This document shows positions 53,912 to 62,106 of a DNA stretch of 64,000 bases, piece after piece (within the stretch, counting starts at the first letter, position 1; each line of letters opens with the position of its first letter). The notes below the pieces were generated by a model. That model ran no database searches and was not told where the DNA came from. It worked only from the letters and a program-made list of their open reading frames with translations. Source of the DNA: Bizionia myxarmorum (GTDB taxonomy: Bacteria > Bacteroidota > Bacteroidia > Flavobacteriales > Flavobacteriaceae); assembly GCF_008086205.1 (NCBI RefSeq), contig NZ_VSKK01000003.1, positions 310,001-374,000 of the forward strand, in the 5' to 3' direction. A program made the position numbers and the translations under genes.

Positions 53912-55614
53912 TGTTACAAAGCAACGCAAAACTGAAAAGTCTAATAGACGAACTCTGGAATCAATTCTGGAGTGGTGGCATTAGCAATCCATTGACTGCA
54001 ATTCAACAAATTACCTACATGATTTTTATGAAGCGTTTGGATGATTTGGAAGCAAAACGTGAACGTGATGCTGAATGGAACAATGAAGAATTCAAATCTC
54101 GCTTTTCAGGCACTTACAATCCATATGTGGATGAAAGCAACTATAAACTTGGAAAAGGTGAAGGGGGAACATTTTGGTTTGAAGAACAAGAACAACTTGA
54201 TAAGGCTTTGGAAGAAGCCAGAAAACCAAGACCTGCTGAAGAATTGAGATGGAGTTACTTTTCAAATTTCCCAGCAGATAAAATGCTCAATCATGTTCGA
54301 TTCAACGTATTTCCATTTTTGAAGCAATTGAATGGCGGAACTTCTCCTTTTACTAAGCATATGGCAAATGCCGTGTTTGTTATTGAAAAGCCTTCATTAT
54401 TGGTGGAAGCTGTCAAGAAAATTGAACAGATTTTTATTGAGATTCAGCGTGATGCAGAAGAAGGAGGACAAGCTTTTCAAGATATACAAGGGGATGTTTA
54501 TGAAATGCTTCTTAGTGAAATTGCAACCGCTGGAAAAAACGGACAGTTTAGAACACCAAGACACATAATTAAATTGATGGCTGAACTGATTGAACCTAAA
54601 TTAGGCGAGAAAATCTGCGACCCTGCTTGTGGAACTGCTGGATTTCTACTTGGAGCTTACCAATACATACTATCAGATTTAGTAAGGAAAAAAGCACCAG
54701 AAAAATTAATTACAGATGAGGATGGTTTTGAAAGAGGAACAATTTCTTCGGTGCTTACTGAAGATGTAAAAAAACAGTTAGAAAACGACTTGATTGGTTT
54801 TGATATTGATTCATCTATGGTTCGTTTGGGATTAATGAATCTCATGATGCATGGTATTGATAATCCCAATATTGATTACACAGATACACTAAGTAAAAAG
54901 TATAATCAAGATGCGGAATATGATGTCATCATGGCTAATCCGCCTTTTAGTGGCAATATTGACAAAGGTGATATAAACACCAGTTTGAAGCTACCTACAA
55001 CGAGAACTGAATTACTGTTTTTAGAACGCATTTATAATATGCTTCGAAAAGGGAAAAGAGCAGCCGTTATTATACCACAAGGGGTTTTATCTGGCACAGC
55101 AAAAGCCTTTGTTGAAACTCGAAAAATACTGATTGAGAGATGTCAGCTAGAAGGAGTTATAGCACTACCAAGTGGTGTATTTAAACCATATGCTGGGGTA
55201 AGTACAGCAATACTAATTTTCACCAAGGTTTATAATCCTGACGATTCATTAACAGAACCAGCTACTCAAAAAACATGGTTTTATGACATGGAAAAGGATG
55301 GTTATGAGTTAAACGATAAACGAGCTCCTTTAATGAAAGAAGGACGGTTACGTGATTATGGTGACTTGCAAGATATAGTACACCGATACAAGAATAGAAA
55401 CTCTGAAGATAACACTGATCGTACGCTAAAACATTTCTCTGTGCCATTTGAGGAAATAAAAAGTATGGATTATGATTTAACCTTTCAGAAATATAATAAA
55501 GACTTTCATGAGGAAGTAATTGTTAAAGATCCAGTCAAACTTTTTGAAAATCTCGAATCAATGGAAGAGAACATTCAAAAGGAATTAAAAACCTTAAAAG
55601 AAATGATTGGGTAA
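53911..55614 (+). CDS. hsdM: Type I restriction enzyme, M subunit (N6-adenine methyltransferase)
   Basis: A 567-aa DNA methyltransferase. After an N-terminal helical domain it has the SAM-binding motif DPACGTAGF (237-245) and the catalytic NPPF (343-346) of N6-adenine enzymes. It methylates the HsdS-specified site and thereby marks self DNA. Start and stop each overlap a neighbour by one base (TAATG), the standard hsdR-M-S coupling. It appears intact. Confidence 0.95.
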   Translation: MLQSNAKLKSLIDELWNQFWSGGISNPLTAIQQITYMIFMKRLDDLEAKRERDAEWNNEEFKSRFSGTYNPYVDESNYKLGKGEGGTFWFEEQEQLDKALEEARKPRPAEELRWSYFSNFPADKMLNHVRFNVFPFLKQLNGGTSPFTKHMANAVFVIEKPSLLVEAVKKIEQIFIEIQRDAEEGGQAFQDIQGDVYEMLLSEIATAGKNGQFRTPRHIIKLMAELIEPKLGEKICDPACGTAGFLLGAYQYILSDLVRKKAPEKLITDEDGFERGTISSVLTEDVKKQLENDLIGFDIDSSMVRLGLMNLMMHGIDNPNIDYTDTLSKKYNQDAEYDVIMANPPFSGNIDKGDINTSLKLPTTRTELLFLERIYNMLRKGKRAAVIIPQGVLSGTAKAFVETRKILIERCQLEGVIALPSGVFKPYAGVSTAILIFTKVYNPDDSLTEPATQKTWFYDMEKDGYELNDKRAPLMKEGRLRDYGDLQDIVHRYKNRNSEDNTDRTLKHFSVPFEEIKSMDYDLTFQKYNKDFHEEVIVKDPVKLFENLESMEENIQKELKTLKEMIG

Positions 55615-57161
55615 TGGCTGAATTTAAAAATCTACCTTTTGGAAAGGTCGTAAAAGACGTGACAAGGAATTACACCAAAATTCCAAAAACGGATTATCTC
55701 AAAGAGGGTATTTATCCTATAATTGATCAAGGAAAGGATTTTATTTGTGGCTACACAAACGATATTCAAAAAGTTACTGAAAAAGATACACCAGTAATCA
55801 TTTTCGGTGATCACACACGTGTTTTCAAGTTTATTGACTTCCCTTTTGCCATTGGTGCGGATGGAGTTAAAGTTTTGGAAGTTGATTCAAGTCTTGCGAA
55901 TGTAGAGTTCATTTACGAATACTTACGTAACATCAACTTGTATAACGCTGGTTATAGTCGTCACTTTAAATACCTAAAAGAAATAAAAATACCTGTTCCC
56001 GACTCAATTGATGTTCAGAAACGTATTGCCACTGTTTTAAAAAGAACAAATAAACTTATATCTGCCCGTGAAGAGAGTATCATATTAGCAGATGAGTTTT
56101 TAAAGCATACTTTTTTGACAATGTTTGGGGAACCTTTTAATAATGTAAAAGAATGGAGTTTAAAACCGATTAGTGATTTTGGTCAAATTGTTACTGGAAA
56201 TACTCCTTCGAGAGGAAACAAATCCTTTTATTCTTCAAAACATATTGAATGGATAAAAACTGATAACATAAAATCAAACGAACTATACATTACACCTGCT
56301 CAGGAATTTTTATCAAACCAAGGCATGGATTCAGGAAGAGCAGTAAACCAGGGAGCCCTATTAGTGACGTGTATAGCAGGTAGTGAGAAATCAATTGGAA
56401 GAGCCGCTTTAACAGATAGAAAGGTTTGTTTTAATCAACAAATTAATGCTATACAACCAAATAGTGATGTAGAACCGCTCTATCTCTATTGGCTATTTAA
56501 AATTTCTAGAAATTACATTCTGGGTTTTGCATCTAAAGGAATGAAAAAGATGCTAAGCAAAGGAGAATTTAAAAAAATTCCTTTACCTAAGCCAACAATA
56601 GAAGCACAATTAAGCTTCTCAAGAATTGCGATTCAAGGTGAAAAATTAAAATCAAAATACAATGAGAGTCTTCTAGAATTAAATGAGCTATACAAATCAT
56701 TGAGTCATAAAGCTTTTAATGGCGACCTCACAATTATTGAAAAGATTTATCTCGAAGGAACTATAAAAGTACAGCCCAAGATTTCTGCTACCGTTGAAGT
56801 CATAGAGCAAAAGCAAGAAATCACAACCATTCCTGAACCAGTTAAGAAAAAAGAAGAAGTAACAGCTTCGATAACTCATATTCCATTTCTTAAGACAGAA
56901 GAAGATTTATTAAGTCATATTTCAAGAAATTGTTCAGGCTCACATTTCAATTTCGAAGAAATTAAAGAAGCGGTAAAAGGTTTGGACTGGAAATATGATT
57001 TTGAAGAGTTAAAAAATCTAGTGTTCAGTTTGGTGAGAAAAAAACAGCTCAAGCAAGTTTTTGCTGATGCTTCTTACAAATCTGGTTTTAGTAAGTCAGA
57101 TGCTGCCTTCAATGAAATAACAGATTTATCGGAGCAAATCTATTTTAAAAGGATCCTTTAA
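55614..57161 (+). CDS. hsdS: Type I restriction enzyme, S (specificity) subunit with C-terminal extension
   Basis: A 515-aa target-recognition subunit. It has target-recognition domain 1 (about 1-135), the conserved spacer helices (IDVQKRIATVLKRTNKLISAREESI), domain 2 (about 155-330) and the second spacer (LSFSRIAIQGEKLKSKYNESLLELNELYKSL). The family normally ends near residue 400; this one has a further 130 residues after a Glu/Lys/Pro linker (VKKKEEVTA). The extra part, with KTEEDLLSHISRNCSGS and LKNLVFSLVRKKQLKQVF, looks like a helical or winged-helix domain. It ends directly before the AAA ATPase gene. Confidence 0.9.
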   Translation: MAEFKNLPFGKVVKDVTRNYTKIPKTDYLKEGIYPIIDQGKDFICGYTNDIQKVTEKDTPVIIFGDHTRVFKFIDFPFAIGADGVKVLEVDSSLANVEFIYEYLRNINLYNAGYSRHFKYLKEIKIPVPDSIDVQKRIATVLKRTNKLISAREESIILADEFLKHTFLTMFGEPFNNVKEWSLKPISDFGQIVTGNTPSRGNKSFYSSKHIEWIKTDNIKSNELYITPAQEFLSNQGMDSGRAVNQGALLVTCIAGSEKSIGRAALTDRKVCFNQQINAIQPNSDVEPLYLYWLFKISRNYILGFASKGMKKMLSKGEFKKIPLPKPTIEAQLSFSRIAIQGEKLKSKYNESLLELNELYKSLSHKAFNGDLTIIEKIYLEGTIKVQPKISATVEVIEQKQEITTIPEPVKKKEEVTASITHIPFLKTEEDLLSHISRNCSGSHFNFEEIKEAVKGLDWKYDFEELKNLVFSLVRKKQLKQVFADASYKSGFSKSDAAFNEITDLSEQIYFKRIL

Positions 57162-58814
57162 ATGAGGTTAAAAAGCGTCAAAATATTAACTCCGTTTAGA
57201 GGCCTTGTTGCAAACAGCGAATACCGCTTTGATAATGTAGAATTATTAAAAGGTCGCATTGAACCAATCTGTTTTGTTGGGTTGAATGGTTCGGGAAAAT
57301 CAAACTTACTGGAAGTCATTGCTGAGATTTTCTATTACTTGGATGTGTATGTTCATCAAGAAGCAAAACCAGCCAAAAGATTCAAATCTCCTTTTGGCTT
57401 TGAAGTTTCTTATTCAATGGATATTACTTGGCAAGCAGCAGCAAGAGCTAAATTAAGTAAACTTGAAAAATTATCATGGGAAGGCACTAGAGATTCGGAG
57501 GTGACTATTACAAAGCAGCCAAATGAGCTTCCTAAAATCACCATAAAATCAGACAATGAAATTCAGGTTAATGAAATCTCAGACCCTGATATTTTTATTT
57601 TACCTGTTCAAGTTATATCGTATAGTTCTGGACACAATGAGCTAATTAGCAACCCATTTATAAAGTCATCTTATCATTATTTCGACCAGTTAACTTCTAA
57701 AGAAAGTAAAGACATAAATGAAGAACTTGCTTTGAGTAGACTCTTCCATTTGGATTACGAAAACAGTCAATTCGTTACCCTATGTAATTTCCTTTTCTCG
57801 GAAGACAATAATGTTGGGCTAATCAAAAAAGCTATAGAAGTTGATGAATTAGATAGCTTCAATATTATTATCCGATATAGGAATTACCGAAATAATCCCA
57901 TTGAATTTGCACAAACATTACAGCAAGCAATTGATAACTTAAAAGATTGTGCTTCTGCAGTAGAAGAGACTACAGGAGCTGCAAATTTCCATGAATTGAA
58001 ATTGTCCTTCATAATTGATGAAGATGTGGATGGAAAAAGTGAAATGAAGCGTGCATTTCAAAGGAAATTTGGTTCCTCTATTTTACTATACAGAGATCTA
58101 TTCTTTCTCAATCTCATGAACATCCATTGTCAAGGAGTTGACACAAGAAACAAGATTAAGAACACTGGGAGTTTAGAAGATAATCTTTCCTATTTAGTAC
58201 CAGTTCCTGCTAGAGATAGATTGGTGTTTCAAATAGAAAAATTGAAATTCAGAAAATCGGGAGAAGAAGAACCAATCAAATACAAAAACCTAAGTGATGG
58301 TGAGCATCAACTTATGCATACGCTAGGAAGCATAATGCTATTGAACTTATCAGGTTCCCTTTTGCTTTTTGATGAGCCTGAAACACATTTTAATCCTGAA
58401 TGGAGAGCAAAGCTTATCAGTTTGATTAATGAAGCAACTAAAGAGAAGAAGGAAGATAATTTTAGAAAGCAGGAGATAATTGTAACATCTCATTCGCCTT
58501 TTATTGTTTCTGACTGCAGACGAGAACGGGTGTTTGTCTTTGAAAAAGGGAAAGCGGAGAATCCAAAAATTAAAACTTTCGGAACATCAGTAAATATTAT
58601 AACAGAAGAAGTTTTTGGAAAGACAGAATCAATATCGGATTTGTCTTTAAAGAAAATAGAAGAAATAAAGTCTGCTGGATTAGACACGCTAGAAAAAATT
58701 CAAGCAGCAAAAGAGGCTTCGCGTGTACTTGGAGAATCTGTTGAAAAAGTGCTTCTTTTCCGTGAATTGATAATGAGAGAAAACGAATTAAGGAAAGATG
58801 ATAAAAACGTATAA
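57162..58814 (+). CDS. Restriction-associated AAA (ABC/SMC-like) ATPase, PtuA-like
   Basis: A 550-aa ATPase with the ABC/SMC/OLD ATPase signature set. Walker A GLNGSGKS is at 40-47, the signature LSDGE at about 377, and Walker B LLLFDEPE at about 401-407. The H-loop is in TSHSP near 443. Residues about 80-370 are the helical insertion. It resembles ATPases found beside restriction systems and PtuA of the Septu defence system. Its ATG directly follows the hsdS stop codon, and it overlaps the HNH gene by 17 bp. ATPase and HNH overlap is the PtuA/PtuB arrangement. It is probably a sensor and regulator of the nuclease (inference). Confidence 0.85.
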   Translation: MRLKSVKILTPFRGLVANSEYRFDNVELLKGRIEPICFVGLNGSGKSNLLEVIAEIFYYLDVYVHQEAKPAKRFKSPFGFEVSYSMDITWQAAARAKLSKLEKLSWEGTRDSEVTITKQPNELPKITIKSDNEIQVNEISDPDIFILPVQVISYSSGHNELISNPFIKSSYHYFDQLTSKESKDINEELALSRLFHLDYENSQFVTLCNFLFSEDNNVGLIKKAIEVDELDSFNIIIRYRNYRNNPIEFAQTLQQAIDNLKDCASAVEETTGAANFHELKLSFIIDEDVDGKSEMKRAFQRKFGSSILLYRDLFFLNLMNIHCQGVDTRNKIKNTGSLEDNLSYLVPVPARDRLVFQIEKLKFRKSGEEEPIKYKNLSDGEHQLMHTLGSIMLLNLSGSLLLFDEPETHFNPEWRAKLISLINEATKEKKEDNFRKQEIIVTSHSPFIVSDCRRERVFVFEKGKAENPKIKTFGTSVNIITEEVFGKTESISDLSLKKIEEIKSAGLDTLEKIQAAKEASRVLGESVEKVLLFRELIMRENELRKDDKNV

Positions 58815-59841
58815 ATATCATCTTTCTTGTCACAGCATGCTTCATCAGCATGTACTTCAATTTTTTGATAGGATTGAGTTTGAAACAGGTCCTTTCGACC
58901 TTTCATTTTTCGACCCTGATTTTCTGTATATTGTAAAAAGACATCCATCGGTATTAAAAAAAAGAAGTAAAGCAATTTATGACGTCCTTAAAACTTGGCC
59001 ACAACAAGATAGAAGTGATTTGTGCCAATTAATCAGGGATAGTAACGATATAGAAAACATTTGTAAGGGTAATTTTGTTCCGCCTACAATGGATAAAAAC
59101 TCTACAGGAATTAACAAATTACTTCGTGATTTTTTCATTGACTTATATACTCAAGTGTTAGATGGTGCAGGATTTACAACAAAATACACAACAACACTTA
59201 GAGATCATTTTAATGTTTTCAGCGATAAAAACAAAGCAGTAACTCTATGTCCTATATGCGGTATTGGAGAATTGAAGAAAAAAGAAGATAAGACAAGAGA
59301 TCAATATGATCATTTCTTACCTAAAGCATTATACCCTTTGTCAGCTGTGAATTTTGAAAATCTCGTCCCTTCCTGCAAAGAATGTAATTCATTTGATGCC
59401 AAAGGAGAAGCAGATACTATTGCTGTTTCATCAGGAAAGCTGTTTTACCCTTTTGATAATTCACACAAAGGTATTTCTGTCGAATTTCACATTGCTATAG
59501 ATAATATAGAACCTGAAAAAGTAGATTGGAGGATTGACTTTGTTAATCCTGATGGCAAAAGGGATGAAATTGAATCTTGGAAAGCAATCTATAAAATCGA
59601 CAGTCGCTATTCTGGTCACGTGAAAGCTCGTATAGATAAGTGGTATCGAAGATATTGGGAGCATATGCATGACCGAGATATATTCTTTCTCACTAAGAAA
59701 CGTAGGAAAAAGTACTATCTAAAGAGTTTAAAACGAGAAGAAGAACTAGGCTTGGCTTTCTTAAGAAAACCAGCTTTGGAGGGATTTATAAACGAGTCAA
59801 TTATGGCGAAGGCAGAACTTGAAGCAAGATATTATTCTTGA
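58798..59841 (+). CDS. HNH endonuclease-like protein, PtuB-like
   Basis: A 347-aa protein. The nuclease core contains CPIC (Cys151, Cys154), a DHFLPK motif with Asp171-His172, and CKEC (Cys193, Cys196), the layout of zinc-bound HNH nucleases. The N-terminal 140 residues and C-terminal 140 residues have no recognised domain. In Septu systems an HNH protein of this type is the effector of an adjacent ATPase; the 17-bp overlap supports a functional pair. It lacks its own visible promoter and closes the six-gene operon. Confidence 0.85.
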   Translation: MIKTYKYHLSCHSMLHQHVLQFFDRIEFETGPFDLSFFDPDFLYIVKRHPSVLKKRSKAIYDVLKTWPQQDRSDLCQLIRDSNDIENICKGNFVPPTMDKNSTGINKLLRDFFIDLYTQVLDGAGFTTKYTTTLRDHFNVFSDKNKAVTLCPICGIGELKKKEDKTRDQYDHFLPKALYPLSAVNFENLVPSCKECNSFDAKGEADTIAVSSGKLFYPFDNSHKGISVEFHIAIDNIEPEKVDWRIDFVNPDGKRDEIESWKAIYKIDSRYSGHVKARIDKWYRRYWEHMHDRDIFFLTKKRRKKYYLKSLKREEELGLAFLRKPALEGFINESIMAKAELEARYYS

Positions 59842-59856
59842 AAAAGCCAACACCTA

Positions 59857-59925
59857 GCAGTCATACTCATTGCCAAGTCGCTTAAAGCCAACCGCACAAA
59901 CCAAATTGTCAAAGAGTATGTCTGC
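59857..59925. repeat. Imperfect inverted repeat after the HNH gene
   Basis: GCAGTCATACTC (59857-59868) opposes GAGTATGTCTGC (59914-59925), 11 of 12 bases complementary, with about 45 bp between them. Confidence 0.5.
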
Positions 59926-59953
59926 CCCAACGCTGAAAAACGAAAAGAAAATA

Positions 59954-60093
59954 AAGCACGAAAACACAACAATGTATATAAAAAATAGGCGAATTATTGA
60001 TAAATTCGAGCTTTATTGCTAGTATCAGACTTTATGCTTAACCGAAAGTTTCGTGCTTCTAAATCGCCTACTTTTCATATACTAAACGTTAGC
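59954..60093. repeat. Large imperfect palindrome 2 (right of the restriction operon)
   Basis: The outer arms are AACAATGTATAT (59968-59979) and ATATACTAAACGTTAGC (60077-60093). TAGGCGA (59986-59992) opposes TCGCCTA (60064-60070) perfectly. AAGCACGAAA (59954-59963) opposes TTTCGTGCTT (60049-60058). Size and design resemble palindrome 1 at 50599-50727, though the sequences differ. Confidence 0.6.
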
Positions 60094-60168
60094 AAAAATT
60101 GATAAACAACTACTTTTCGGTGTTTTACTAAACAAAGAAATTATCATTTATAAATTAAAAACTTAATT

Positions 60169-61221
60169 ATGAAACAAGTTCACCTATTAGCACCAGTTTT
60201 GCTTTTTATTTGTATTAATTTAAATGCACAAACCACTGATGTAGTAACTGGATTAAGTTGGCCTATTGATATGGTATTAAATGGTAACGATTTATATATT
60301 TCTGAAAATACTGGAGGTAAAATCTCTAAAATAGATATCACTGATCCCACACCTACGGCAATAGATGTAATAACGAATATTTCCTATCCTGTTGGTATAG
60401 CTATAAATGGAAACGATTTATATATTTTGGACAATAATGATGATAAAATCTTAAAAATAGACATCACAGATATACCACCTACTTTGACAGATGTTGTTTT
60501 AATTAACAAAGTTACGAAGGGCACATTAAAAGGCAACGATTTATATTTTGCTAACAGTCCCAGCCCTGAACAATATAAAATCTCTAAAATAGACATTAAT
60601 GATGCCACACCTACTGTAACAGATATTATCACTGGCATAAATACAACTGGTTTAGTGTTTAATGGCAACGATTTATATATTTCCAATTTTACTGAAAATA
60701 AAATATCTAAAATAGATATTACTAATCCAACACCTACGGCAATAGATGTAGTAATTGGATTAAATAACCCATCTGGTTTAACTCTAAACGGGAACGACTT
60801 ATATATTACTGAATTTGGAGGTGGTAAGATTTCTAAAATAAATATTACAGACACTTCACCTACTTTAACAGATGTAGTAACTGGATTAAATCTTCCTAAT
60901 GATACAATAATTATAGGAGATGACCTATATATTGCTGAAAGTGGTGCTTCTAAAATCTCAAAAATTAATATATCTGGACTTTCTATAGATGACAACATCT
61001 CAAATTCGACTATACAATTATACCCAAACCCTTCAACTGATTATATTCAGCTGTCTAATTTAACTAATACAGTAATTTACACAATTTATAGTATTAATGG
61101 TTCTGAAATAACTGAAGGACAAATATCCAATAATCAAAAAATTGATATTAGTAACTTAACTAAAGGACTATATTTTTTACAGTTTGATAAAGGTAAAATA
61201 ATTAAATTTTTAAAAAAATAA
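60169..61221 (+). CDS. Secreted propeller-like repeat protein with T9SS type A tail
   Basis: A 350-aa protein with signal peptide MKQVHLLAPVLLFICINLNAQ. Residues about 23-265 consist of six to seven near-identical repeats (GNDLYISENTGGKISKIDI, then PTAIDVV) of about 40 residues, forming an NHL/SMP-30-like beta-propeller. The final 75 residues are a T9SS sorting domain (LYPNPSTDYIQLSNL to KGKIIKFLKK). The DNA repeats are highly similar, suggesting recent internal duplication. It is the only non-defence gene inside the island. A 10-bp inverted repeat brackets it: GTTAGCAAAA at 60088-60097 and TTTTGCTAAC at 61227-61236. Confidence 0.82.
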   Translation: MKQVHLLAPVLLFICINLNAQTTDVVTGLSWPIDMVLNGNDLYISENTGGKISKIDITDPTPTAIDVITNISYPVGIAINGNDLYILDNNDDKILKIDITDIPPTLTDVVLINKVTKGTLKGNDLYFANSPSPEQYKISKIDINDATPTVTDIITGINTTGLVFNGNDLYISNFTENKISKIDITNPTPTAIDVVIGLNNPSGLTLNGNDLYITEFGGGKISKINITDTSPTLTDVVTGLNLPNDTIIIGDDLYIAESGASKISKINISGLSIDDNISNSTIQLYPNPSTDYIQLSNLTNTVIYTIYSINGSEITEGQISNNQKIDISNLTKGLYFLQFDKGKIIKFLKK

Positions 61222-61226
61222 TAAAC

Positions 61227-61236
61227 TTTTGCTAAC
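61227..61236. repeat. TTTTGCTAAC arm, mirror of 60088-60097
   Basis: TTTTGCTAAC is the exact reverse complement of GTTAGCAAAA at 60088-60097. The two enclose only the propeller-like gene and its leader. Confidence 0.5.
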
Positions 61237-61261
61237 AAAGTACTGTGGTAGAAAAAAAACC

Positions 61262-61999
61262 TTAAACCTTCAGCTCTAAATCCTCGTAATTAACTGGATT
61301 CAAAATATTCTCAACATTACTCTCAAATTTAGGACTGAATAAATCCTTACTAACAGAATAAGCATTCAATTTGCCTTCAGGATAGTCAGCATTTAGTAAC
61401 TCTTCAATGTCTGTTTCATTCAAATCTACAGACAACCAATTATGAGTATGTTCAGAATCTAGAATTATTGGTTGTCTTTTTTTCTTATTGTGTATTTTCT
61501 CAAAAAGTGGTGATGCATCTTTCGTTAATATGGTGAACGTAACAACCGTATCAATAATGGTATATAACCCAGCCAAAGAAATTGGTTCTTCGTTTTTAGA
61601 AGTAATATAAAAGGGATATTTCTTCCCTTTCTGGTCATGTGGTTCAAAGAAACCTGAAACTGGAATGATACAACGTTTAGTCATTATAGATTCTCTATAC
61701 ATAAAATGCTGAAATACCTTTTCAGACCTTGCATTTAAACCACTACCAAATCTAACTGATTCTTTAAAATAGGGCTTTATATCACTTTTAGATTTTCCGC
61801 TTGGAACTATGCCCCAAACTGCTGGAGTTAACACATTAGACTTCTGTTGAGGAATAATAAGCATATTAGGATGCGAGAATCCATTGAGATGATAATTTGG
61901 CTTGTCAAAATTATCTCGGTTACTCTCATCGCCTAATTTAACCTTATAAAAGGCTTCTAACTTTTTAGTTTTAAATGTGGTGCTGGTATGAAAACACAT
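61262..61999 (-). CDS. SOS response-associated peptidase (YedK/HMCES family)
   Basis: A 245-aa enzyme that forms a DNA-protein crosslink with abasic sites in single-stranded DNA. The start at ATG 61999 is chosen because the family's catalytic Cys must become residue 1 after Met removal. The frame from 62026 would put it internally (MAEAKQVKN, then MCFHTS). Conserved parts are PAVWGIVPSG, the SGFFEPHD segment (the family Asn/Glu active-site loop) and the KRQPIIL His/Arg region. It protects replication forks. It is near CoiA-like and defence genes, which suits a role in foreign-DNA processing. Confidence 0.87.
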   Translation of the reverse strand: MCFHTSTTFKTKKLEAFYKVKLGDESNRDNFDKPNYHLNGFSHPNMLIIPQQKSNVLTPAVWGIVPSGKSKSDIKPYFKESVRFGSGLNARSEKVFQHFMYRESIMTKRCIIPVSGFFEPHDQKGKKYPFYITSKNEEPISLAGLYTIIDTVVTFTILTKDASPLFEKIHNKKKRQPIILDSEHTHNWLSVDLNETDIEELLNADYPEGKLNAYSVSKDLFSPKFESNVENILNPVNYEDLELKV

Positions 62000-62106
62000 G
62001 TTTTTTACTTGTTTGGCTTCAGCCATTTAAGTTATAAATTAATAATATTCATTTTTATTAAAACTCATCTCTTCTTTCAACCTCACTCATAAAACCTTCC
62101 AATGTT

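Noticed and set aside
58597..58975. Two minus-strand ORFs across the ATPase/HNH junction
   Set aside because: They are antisense to the real genes, AT-rich in all frames and without motifs.
60384..60998. 204-codon minus-strand ORF
   Set aside because: It is the antisense of the repeat DNA of the propeller gene; its length comes from the repeats.
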